Of a stretch of DNA of 35,774 nucleotides, positions 27,737 through 35,774 are shown one piece after another. Both the position numbers and the translations under genes were made by a program. The notes beneath the pieces are model-generated. The model searched no databases. It had not been told where the DNA came from and saw nothing but the letters and a program-made list of their open reading frames with translations. Positions within the stretch are counted from its first letter, which is position 1. Every line of letters begins with the position of its first letter. Source of the DNA: CAYVQE01 sp964633205 (GTDB lineage: Bacteria > Myxococcota > B64-G9); assembly GCA_964633205.1 (NCBI GenBank), contig CAZWFN010000057.1, positions 1 through 35,774 of the forward strand, given 5' to 3'.

Positions 27737-30568
27737 ATGTGGACCGCGGCGGCCCGTTGGTTGGGAATCCAGGACGGCGAATGGGGGCGCACCGGCTGGA
27801 TGTTCGCCTACCTGTTCCTGGTGGTCGGCGCCTTCGTCATCGGCCGCATCTGCCGCGATACCCTGTTCCTGAGCCGCTACGACATCGCCTACCTGCCCTA
27901 CATGTATGCCTGGGTGGCCCTGATCGTCTCGGCGCTGAGCGTCCTCTACTCGCAGTTCGCCGATCGCTTTCGCCGCGATCGATTGGTCCAGGTGGTTGGC
28001 GCCATGCTGCTGGCCGGGCTGGTGGCCGCCCGCCTGCTGCTGAACATCACCGGCGAATGGTTCCTGCCCGTGCTCTACGTGTTCATCGAGGTGCTCGGGG
28101 CCATGGTGACCATCCAGTTCTGGACCTTCGCCAACGACATCTTCACCACCCGACAGGCCAAACGTCTTTTCGGCCTGGTGGGCGCCGGCGGCGTGGCGGC
28201 CACCATCGCAGCCGGCTTTGCGGTCGGCGGCCTGTCGACCTGGTTGGGCACCGCCAACCTGCTGTGGGTCAGCGCCGGGCTGCTGGCGGCCGGGCTGGTG
28301 GTGGCCACCGGGCTGGCCAGCCGCTGCCGCCGGGAGCTCAGCCTGGCCGTGGCCGGCGGCCAGGCCCTGCCGCGCATCTCGCCCATCGCCGATCTGGGGC
28401 GGGTGTTCAGCTCGCGCCACCTGAAGCTGATCGCCTGGATCACCATCCTGACCTTCGCTGCGGTGACGGTGGTCGACTTCCAGTTCAAGGTGATCGCCCG
28501 CTATACCTTCCTCAACCGGGAAGCCGCCCTGGCCAGCTTCTTCGGCCTGTTCTACGGCTCGGCCGGGATCCTGTGCTTCGCCATCCAGTTCCTGCTGACC
28601 GGCCGCCTGTTGCAGCGCTTCGGGGTGATCGTGTCGCTGCTGCTGCTGCCTTTGACGCTGGCCCTCGGCACCGGCCTGCTGCTGCTGCTGCCCGGGTTGG
28701 CGGCGGCTGTCTTTCTCAAGGGCGCCGACCAGGCCCTGCGCTACTCGATCAACGACGCCAGCACCCAGGTACTCTACTTGCCGGTCGCAGGCCGGATCCG
28801 CGGCCGGGCCAAGGCCTTTATCACCGGGGTGCTCAAGCCGCTCAGCCAGGGACTGTGCGGTCTGGGCCTGGCCGCGGCGGGCGGCTGGATCGGCCACCGG
28901 GTCGACTGGTTGGGCCTGGGCAGCCTGGTGGTCCTGGGCGCGCTGGTGCTGCTGGTGCTGCGGCTCAAGCGGGGCTACATCCAGTCGCTGGTCAGCACCC
29001 TGCGCCAACGCCGGCTGCACTTCGGCGAGACCACCATGGGCATCTCCGATTCCCAGGCGGTCGAGGCCTTGGAGCAGACCCTGGCGGATGACGACGAGCG
29101 CAACGTGCTGCACGCGCTCGAGATGATCCCCTACGTCCAGCGCCACGACTGGTCCGACGAGCTCGGCCGGCTGCTCGATCACCCCTCGACCGGTGTCCGC
29201 CTGCAGGCGCTGAAGCTGCTGGTGCGCCAGCGGCCCGGCGCTCACCTGGATCGCATCCTGGGACTGCTGTGTGACAGCGACGAGACCGTGCGTGCCGAGG
29301 CGGTGGGCCTCTACTGCGCCGCGCTGAAGGACAAGGCCATGGCGGTCATCGAGCCCTTGCTGCGCGACGGGTCGGTGGCGGTGCAGGCGGCGGCGGTGGT
29401 CGGCCTGATCCGCTATGGCGGGCTGGACGGGATCATCACCGCGGCCGAGGTGCTCAAGGCGCTGCTGAACTCGGCGGCGGCCGAGCGGCGCCGGGCCGGG
29501 GCCTGGGCCCTGGGCCGGGTGGGTGTCAAGACCCTCTACCGCTCGCTGCTGCCCCTGCTCGACGATCCGGCGCTGTCGGTGCGGGTGGCCGCGGTGCGCG
29601 CCGCCGGCGAGCTGCGCAGCCCCGAGCTGGTGCTGTCGCTGATCCACCGCCTGGCCGACCCGCACACCCGCCGCCAGGCGGTGACGGCGCTGGCCGGCTA
29701 CGGACCCGGGCTGCTCAACACCCTGCGCACCGTGCTGGACAACCCCCGCGAGGACCCGGCCATCCGCCTGGTCGTGCCCCAGGTGCTGGCGCGCATCGAG
29801 GATCCGCAGAGCATGGACATCCTGGCCAACATCCTCAACACCGACCAGGTGCCCCTGCGCGCCAGGGCGCTGGATGCGGCGCTCAGGCTCCACAGCCGCC
29901 GGCCGGATCTGCGCCGCGACCGGGCCATGCTGCGCCGGGTGCTGCACCGCGAGCTCAAGCAGGCCTACCAGCTGGCTGCCATCCGGTCCGATCTGGCGCG
30001 GCTGGACGCCGAGCTGCTGCGCGAGGCGCTGGCCGAGCGCCAGCGGGCCGGCTTGGATCGGATCTTCAAGCTGCTGCGCCTGATCCACCCCAGGCGGCAT
30101 CTGGAGGCCATCCAGCGCAACCTGGATCACCCCTTGGCGACCACCCGGGCCAACGCCATCGAGCTGCTGGAGCAAGTGCTCGACGCCGAGACCCGCCGCA
30201 GCCTGCTGCCCATGCTGGAGACCGGTGACCCGGCCGGCCTGGCCGCCACCGGCATGGATCTGTTTCCCTTGCTGCGCCGCGATGCCACCGGCTGGCTGCA
30301 CCAACTGCTGCTGGAAGACCACCCGTGGACGGTGGCGACCACCCTGCAGCTGATCCGCGAGCGGGCCGACGCCGGGTTCGCGGACGAGGTGCGCATGCTG
30401 CTCGATCACACCTCGCCGTTGGTGCGCGAATCGGCCGCCTTCTGCCTCGAACGGCTGACGACCCCGGAGCGCTTCGCCCAGGCGCTGACCGGGCTGAGCT
30501 CTGATCCCCATCCGCTGGTCCAGGCCGCGGCGAGCTGGCTGCGGCCAGCGACCGCCGGCGGCACCTGA
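27737..30568 (+). CDS. NTT (ATP/ADP antiporter)-like membrane protein fused to HEAT repeats, copy 2
   Basis: This is a 943-aa paralogue of the upstream gene, colinear along its whole length. Matching blocks are RICRDTLFLSRYDIAYLPYM, WTFANDIFTTRQAKRLFG, RYTFLNREAALASFFGLFYG, LRYSINDASTQVLYLPV, RGRAKAFITGVLKPLS and, in the HEAT part, ERNVLHALEMIPY and AAVVGLIRYGGLDG. The start is ATG 27737 with GGAGGAGGTG upstream, unlike the leaderless-type first copy. The divergence between copies is large, so this is an old tandem duplication rather than a recent one. The two proteins may form a heteromer. Confidence 0.8.
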   Translation: MWTAAARWLGIQDGEWGRTGWMFAYLFLVVGAFVIGRICRDTLFLSRYDIAYLPYMYAWVALIVSALSVLYSQFADRFRRDRLVQVVGAMLLAGLVAARLLLNITGEWFLPVLYVFIEVLGAMVTIQFWTFANDIFTTRQAKRLFGLVGAGGVAATIAAGFAVGGLSTWLGTANLLWVSAGLLAAGLVVATGLASRCRRELSLAVAGGQALPRISPIADLGRVFSSRHLKLIAWITILTFAAVTVVDFQFKVIARYTFLNREAALASFFGLFYGSAGILCFAIQFLLTGRLLQRFGVIVSLLLLPLTLALGTGLLLLLPGLAAAVFLKGADQALRYSINDASTQVLYLPVAGRIRGRAKAFITGVLKPLSQGLCGLGLAAAGGWIGHRVDWLGLGSLVVLGALVLLVLRLKRGYIQSLVSTLRQRRLHFGETTMGISDSQAVEALEQTLADDDERNVLHALEMIPYVQRHDWSDELGRLLDHPSTGVRLQALKLLVRQRPGAHLDRILGLLCDSDETVRAEAVGLYCAALKDKAMAVIEPLLRDGSVAVQAAAVVGLIRYGGLDGIITAAEVLKALLNSAAAERRRAGAWALGRVGVKTLYRSLLPLLDDPALSVRVAAVRAAGELRSPELVLSLIHRLADPHTRRQAVTALAGYGPGLLNTLRTVLDNPREDPAIRLVVPQVLARIEDPQSMDILANILNTDQVPLRARALDAALRLHSRRPDLRRDRAMLRRVLHRELKQAYQLAAIRSDLARLDAELLREALAERQRAGLDRIFKLLRLIHPRRHLEAIQRNLDHPLATTRANAIELLEQVLDAETRRSLLPMLETGDPAGLAATGMDLFPLLRRDATGWLHQLLLEDHPWTVATTLQLIRERADAGFADEVRMLLDHTSPLVRESAAFCLERLTTPERFAQALTGLSSDPHPLVQAAASWLRPATAGGT

Positions 30569-30585
30569 GACCGGCTGCAGTGTTC

Positions 30586-30614
30586 TTGGCGCCCGTCTGT
30601 CGCTGTGTTAAGCT
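30586..30614 (+). promoter_or_regulatory. Weak promoter candidate before the DUF1571 gene
   Basis: TTGGCG (30586-30591) and TAAGCT (30609-30614) are 17 bp apart, in the 113-bp gap after the transporter pair. GGAGGA precedes ATG 30682. The -10 is poor. Confidence 0.3.
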
Positions 30615-30681
30615 CTTCGGCAAACGCGCGAATCCAACTGCTCGGCGCTGCTGTCGTCCGACGCGGCCCTGGAGGAATCCC

Positions 30682-31602
30682 ATGACAGTCCGCACCCACA
30701 CCCCCGATCGATTGTTCTCTGTCCTGCTGCCGGCCCTGTGTTCGTTGCTGCTGGCGGCCCCTGCGCTGGCAGCCGATGATGCGCCCGCGACCGAGCAGCC
30801 GGCCGCCGCGGCCGTACCCACCGTGGAGCAACTGCTGATCGGGGCCGAAAAGACCCTGGCCGACATCTCCGACTACACCGGCATCATGACCAAGCAGGAA
30901 CGCTTCCTGGAAGAGATGGGCCGGCGCGAGCGCACCCGCATCAAGTTCGCCAAGCCGTTCAAGGTCTACATCAAGTTCCTCAACGTCCACGGCGGCCGCG
31001 AGGCCATCTACGTGCGCGGCTGGAACGACAACGAGGTCAAGGTGCACAAGGGCACCTTCCCCGACATCAACGTCAACCTGGACCCACGCGGCTCCATGGC
31101 CATGGACGGCAACCACCATCCGATCACCGATTTCGGTCTGGCCAACACCTGCCGGGTGGCGGCTGAGAACCTGCGCCGGGCGGTGAAGCGCAAGGAAGGC
31201 GAGTTCAAGGTCACCGACGCCGGCACGGTGAACGGGCGGCCGGTGTGGAAGATCGAGGCGAACTTCCCCAAGGGCGGCCACTTGGTCACCGCCCGCGAGG
31301 ATGAGACCCTGTGGGACATCGCCGATCGCACCGGCCAGGACATGTACCTGATCCTGTACACCAACCGCAAGCAGTACGACGAACCGGACGATGTGGACGA
31401 GGGCGACCGGGTGTTCATCCCGCGCTACTACGGCGGCAAGGCCGAGTTCGTGCTGGACAAGGAGTACTTCACGCCGGTGCGCATCCGCACCTGGGACTGG
31501 GACGGCCGGCTCTACGAGTCCTACGACTACCAGGACATGGAGTTCAACGTGGGCCTGACCCGGCGCGACTTCGACCCCGACAACCCGGCCTACGACTTCT
31601 GA
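30682..31602 (+). CDS. Exported DUF1571-family protein with inserted LysM module
   Basis: This 306-aa protein has a signal peptide (LPALCSLLLAAPALA, cleavage near 30). Residues 53-199 and 250-306 match the two halves of DUF1571: DYTGIMTKQERF, KFAKPFKVYIKFL, GREAIYVRGWNDNEVK, and finally RLYESYDYQDMEFNVGLTRR with DFDPDNPAYDF. Between them, residues about 200-248 read as a LysM unit (HLVTAREDETLWDIADRTGQ ... VDEGDRVFIP). The DUF1571 function is unknown. The chain suggests a lipid- or lipoprotein-handling beta fold tethered to peptidoglycan, which is my inference. GGAGGA lies 6-7 nt before the ATG. Confidence 0.82.
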   Translation: MTVRTHTPDRLFSVLLPALCSLLLAAPALAADDAPATEQPAAAAVPTVEQLLIGAEKTLADISDYTGIMTKQERFLEEMGRRERTRIKFAKPFKVYIKFLNVHGGREAIYVRGWNDNEVKVHKGTFPDINVNLDPRGSMAMDGNHHPITDFGLANTCRVAAENLRRAVKRKEGEFKVTDAGTVNGRPVWKIEANFPKGGHLVTAREDETLWDIADRTGQDMYLILYTNRKQYDEPDDVDEGDRVFIPRYYGGKAEFVLDKEYFTPVRIRTWDWDGRLYESYDYQDMEFNVGLTRRDFDPDNPAYDF

Positions 31603-31654
31603 CCGGAGTTCCCTGGGAGCTCCAGTCCGAGACGGCCGGCGCCGGCCGCAGGGG

Positions 31655-32635
31655 GTGGTGGTGGACGCAGCCAAAGTGATGGCCGTCGACGTAGGCGTGA
31701 CCAACGTCAAGGTGGGCCTGGTCACCCGTGAAGCGCAGATCGAGCACTTCTCCAGCCGTTCCACCCCAATGGAGCAAGGGGCCAGCGGCATGGCCGGCGC
31801 CCTGGTCGAGGCCTGCCGCGAGGTGCTGGACGAGGCCGGATTGAGCACCGGCGAGCTGACCGCGGTCGGCTGCTGCGTACCCGGCGTGGTCAGCCCGCTC
31901 GACGGCGTGATCGTGGCCTCGGCCACGCCCGGCTGGGAGGGCATGGACGTGCGCAGCCCGCTGGAGGCCTCCTTCGGCCGGCCGGTCACGATCGAAGGCG
32001 ATGGGGCCGCTGCCACCCTGGCCGCCTACCGTTTCGGCCCCACCGCGACCCGCGGCCAGGACAATTTGCTGGGCATCTCCATCGGCACCGGAATCAGCTG
32101 CGGGCTGATCAGCGGCGGCCAGCTGCTGCGCGGCGCCGGCCACGCGGCCCTGGAGGCCGGGCACATGCCGCTGTTCAACCCCGGCCAGCCCTGCTCCTGC
32201 GGCCGGCGGGGCTGCTGGGAAGCCCATGCCGGCGGCGGCGCGCTGCGCAAACGCCTGGCCGAGTACCGCCAGGCCGGCCACAAGCTGCCGGCGCTGCCCG
32301 AGGAGCTGGCCGAGCTGGCCATGGCCAACGAGGAGACCTCGTTGGAGATCTGGGAGGAGCAGGGCCAGATTCTGGGCCAGGGCATCGCGGTGCTGCTCAA
32401 CGTGCTCAACCCGCGCTCGGTGGTGCTCGGCGGCGGCTACTGCAAGTCCTGGTCGCTGTTCAAGCGCGCGCTGCTGCGCTCCGCCCGCCAGCGGGCGCTG
32501 ACCCGCAACAGCGAGGCGGCCATCCTGTGTGCGCCCAACCCGTCCCGGCTGCCCATGCTGGGCGCGGCCCTGGCTGCGGTGCAAGCACAGGGTCCAGTGG
32601 AGTTTTTCGTTGACGATGGCGAGAGCGCTCCATAG
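31655..32635 (+). CDS. ROK-family sugar kinase (glucokinase-like)
   Basis: This 326-aa ROK protein has no DNA-binding helix-turn-helix, so it is a kinase rather than a NagC/XylR-type repressor. Phosphate-1 motif VDVGVTNVKVGLV is at 11-23. Catalytic Asp116 sits in EGDGAAATLAAY, where the usual END-x-N is EGDG. GISIGTGISCGL is at 140-151, EAGHMP at 167-172, and the zinc cluster CSCGRRGCWEAH (Cys180, Cys182, Cys187) is intact. The likely reaction is ATP-dependent phosphorylation of glucose or a related hexose or amino sugar. The start is uncertain: GTG codons at 31655, 31658 and 31661 run in series and ATG 31679 is also possible. Confidence 0.85.
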   Translation: MVVDAAKVMAVDVGVTNVKVGLVTREAQIEHFSSRSTPMEQGASGMAGALVEACREVLDEAGLSTGELTAVGCCVPGVVSPLDGVIVASATPGWEGMDVRSPLEASFGRPVTIEGDGAAATLAAYRFGPTATRGQDNLLGISIGTGISCGLISGGQLLRGAGHAALEAGHMPLFNPGQPCSCGRRGCWEAHAGGGALRKRLAEYRQAGHKLPALPEELAELAMANEETSLEIWEEQGQILGQGIAVLLNVLNPRSVVLGGGYCKSWSLFKRALLRSARQRALTRNSEAAILCAPNPSRLPMLGAALAAVQAQGPVEFFVDDGESAP

Positions 32636-32638
32636 TGT
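32610..32638 (+). promoter_or_regulatory. Weak promoter candidate before the cNMP-binding gene
   Basis: TTGACG (32610-32615) and TAGTGT (32633-32638) are 17 bp apart, overlapping the end of the ROK gene. The leader to ATG 32672 would be about 27 nt. Confidence 0.3.
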
Positions 32639-32671
32639 TCGAAAAGGACCGGACCTGAGCTGGCGGGGACG

Positions 32672-33121
32672 ATGATCTCGACCGTCGAAAAGGTGCTTTT
32701 TCTCAAGAGCGTGGACCTGTTCTCGCGCATCCCGGGCGAAGATCTGGCCCAGATCGCCGGCATCGCCCAAGAGGTCCACTTCGAGCAGGGCGAGCTCATC
32801 ATCCAGGAAGGCGATCTGGGTGACTCGATGTTTTTGATCATCGAAGGCCGGGTCATGGTCCACCGGCTGGCCCGCGAGCTGACCCGGCTGGGCGAGCGGC
32901 AGAGCTTCGGCGAGATGGCGCTGCTGGACAACGAGCCGCGCAGCGCCACGGTGACCGCGGTCGAAGACAGCACCTGTCTCAAGATCGACCGCGAGGAGTT
33001 CTACGAGCTGATGTCCGAGAAGATCGAGATCGCCCACGGCATCATCCACATCCTGACCCAAAGGCTGCGCGAGGCCAACGACAAGCTGTCCGAACAGGAA
33101 TGCCTGCCCGAGGCGGTCTGA
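32672..33121 (+). CDS. Stand-alone cyclic-nucleotide-binding domain protein
   Basis: This 149-aa protein is a single cNMP-binding fold. LFSRIPGEDLAQIAGIAQEV begins the N-terminal helices, GDLGDSMFLIIEGRVMV gives the core strands, and FGEMALLDNEPRSATV is the phosphate-binding cassette with the Glu and Arg that contact cyclic nucleotide. A C-terminal helix follows. There is no helix-turn-helix, so it is not a Crp-type regulator. It must act on a partner. From memory, some HEAT/NTT-like proteins carry a domain of this kind in the same chain, which makes the transporters upstream plausible partners. This is inference. Confidence 0.85.
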   Translation: MISTVEKVLFLKSVDLFSRIPGEDLAQIAGIAQEVHFEQGELIIQEGDLGDSMFLIIEGRVMVHRLARELTRLGERQSFGEMALLDNEPRSATVTAVEDSTCLKIDREEFYELMSEKIEIAHGIIHILTQRLREANDKLSEQECLPEAV

Positions 33122-33366
33122 GCGTAAAACAGGTTCATTTTCCCGCTCTGTCCGACATCCGTGTCGCGGATCGTCACCGCCTTGACGCACCCGGCCACCG
33201 GCTGCCCCTTGGCAGCGCCGATCCAGCAGCCCGTAGCCAAAGCCCTTTCACGGAAGCTCCAGGCAGCTGCAGATCCCAGCGCCCGATGGCACGTCTATTG
33301 CTTCAATAGAACCCATCAGCCCTGGCGGTCCAGGGCGGATGCCGGGGAGATGCGACGAGGTGCGTC
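33122..33366 (+). ncRNA. Hairpin-rich intergenic stretch, candidate structured leader
   Basis: In the 245 bp between the cNMP and zinc-ribbon genes there are four perfect inverted repeats. They are ATCCG/CGGAT (33157-33171), GCTGCC-CCTT-GGCAGC (33201-33216), TCTATTG-CTT-CAATAGA (33294-33310) and GCCCTGG-CGGT-CCAGGGC (33319-33336). The third is AT-rich against a very GC-rich background. The last ends 30 nt before ATG 33367. A frame 33161-33370 stays open through it, but its third-position GC falls in the second half, so I regard it as non-coding. No known RNA family is recognised. Confidence 0.4.
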
Positions 33367-33501
33367 ATGACCATCATGCGGCTTTGCCCCAACTGCAAGA
33401 CCATACAGCGGGCCGGGGCCCCCTGCCCACTGTGCAAGTGCCCGGTGCAGATGCCCCCCGAGAAGGCCGGCAACGGCTGCGGTGGGCGCCACCGCCGTTG
33501 A
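33367..33501 (+). CDS. 44-aa zinc-ribbon-like protein
   Basis: The ATG at 33367 has GAGGTG about 6 nt upstream and opens a 44-codon frame. It has two close Cys pairs, LCPNCKT and CPLCKC, and a further Cys in a Gly/Arg/His-rich tail (GNGCGGRHRR). CxxC-x9-CxxC is a typical zinc-ribbon spacing. It is too short for most gene finders. The basic tail would suit nucleic-acid binding. Its stop is 18 bp from the stop of the convergent S9 peptidase gene. Function unknown. Confidence 0.55.
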   Translation: MTIMRLCPNCKTIQRAGAPCPLCKCPVQMPPEKAGNGCGGRHRR

Positions 33502-33519
33502 AACGCCGGCCCCTGCCGT

Positions 33520-35604
<2,085 letters not shown>

Positions 35605-35624
35605 CGCAGTCACCTCCCGGAGTT

Positions 35625-35642
35625 CCGGGGTTCAGCCCCCGG
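35625..35642 (-). promoter_or_regulatory. Leader hairpin of the S9 peptidase gene
   Basis: On the minus strand CCGGGGGCTGAACCCCGG forms a perfect six-base stem with a six-base loop, between the predicted transcription start (about 35648) and the GGGAGG ribosome site. It may affect translation or mRNA stability. It is alike at 16 of 18 bases to the hairpin upstream of the histidine kinase (18338-18355). Confidence 0.45.
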
Positions 35643-35654
35643 CATCTGGCTCCG

Positions 35655-35683
35655 ACAATCCGATAAGCGCCGCCCGCAGTCAA
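35655..35683 (-). promoter_or_regulatory. Promoter TTGACT-17-GATTGT for the S9 peptidase gene
   Basis: Minus strand: TTGACT at 35683-35678 and GATTGT at 35660-35655 with a 17-bp spacer. Transcription would begin near 35648, giving a leader of about 44 nt that consists mainly of the hairpin at 35642-35625. I see no gene from 35684 to the end of the window. Confidence 0.45.
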
Positions 35684-35774
35684 GCCGAGCCCAGCGCCCG
35701 GGATCTCCCAGGACTGGAACGAGCGATCCGCGCTGTAGAGGTTTCTGATTGAGCTGAGCGCCCGGCCAACAGTC

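Noticed and set aside
27083..30511. 1142-codon open frame on the minus strand across the second transporter gene
   Set aside because: It is antisense to a well-supported transporter gene. Its product is Gln/His/Gly/Ala-rich with no motif, as expected from a GC-rich mirror frame.
33122..33366. SRP RNA, 6S RNA, tmRNA or tRNA in the hairpin region
   Set aside because: Looked for the SRP tetraloop/GGAAG context, tRNA T-loop and 3' ends. The hairpins do not fit any of these.

Overview
The window is about 36 kb of very GC-rich chromosomal DNA from a free-living bacterium. It fits an uncultured Myxococcota or deltaproteobacterial-type lineage. Supporting signs are two eukaryotic-like Ser/Thr kinases with periplasmic PEGA domains, a J-domain/Hsp70/TPR operon, an orphan Ntr-type histidine kinase, a fragment of the myxobacterial Cys-rich (DUF4215) repeat, Asp/Gly/Pro-rich lipoprotein linkers, and high GC at third codon positions. 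The lineage is an inference. I see no rRNA, tRNA, CRISPR array, prophage or insertion sequence.

Layout. (1) 115-1005 (-) is a GDPD-type lipoprotein. 1226-3145 (+) is a lipase-like lipoprotein with a 65-residue (GGDP/GADP)n linker. (2) 3204-5547 (+) is a tight operon of an exported BamE-like protein, coaE and an extended SDR/thioester-reductase-like protein. (3) 10328-5559 (-) is a J-protein, Hsp70 and TPR operon. Its first and last products share a small winged-helix-like module, and its promoter carries an inverted repeat. (4) 14718-10522 (-) is an operon with overlapping or nearly abutting genes: a 90-aa protein, rluD, xerC, hslV, hslU. (5) 14864-17336 (+) is a Ser/Thr kinase and a triple-LysM/TPR exported protein. 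17813-17382 (-) is a small exported Ig-like protein. (6) 17814-18371 is a degenerate-looking patch with a 38-codon ORF and a truncated DUF4215 protein. (7) 18372-24787 (+) holds a histidine kinase, a second PEGA kinase, and a 974-aa exported metalloprotease/beta-propeller/outer-membrane-barrel fusion. (8) 24841-33121 (+) holds two tandem paralogous NTT (ATP/ADP-antiporter-like) transporters fused to HEAT repeats. They are followed by a DUF1571 protein with a LysM module inside it, a ROK sugar kinase and a stand-alone cyclic-nucleotide-binding protein. (9) 33122-33501 (+) is a hairpin-rich non-coding stretch ahead of a 44-aa zinc-ribbon protein. (10) 35604-33520 (-) is an exported S9 prolyl-oligopeptidase-family peptidase.

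How the genes may work together. Much of the window serves envelope sensing and remodelling: LysM, PEGA and DUF1571 proteins, lipoproteins and exported peptidases. Protein quality control (HslUV, Hsp70/J) and basic housekeeping (coaE, rluD, xerC) are interspersed. The least understood part is 24.8-33.5 kb, where the HEAT-fused transporter pair, a cNMP sensor and a LysM-bearing DUF1571 protein may form one functional unit. Several predicted promoters sit so close to the start codon that the transcripts would be leaderless or nearly so.
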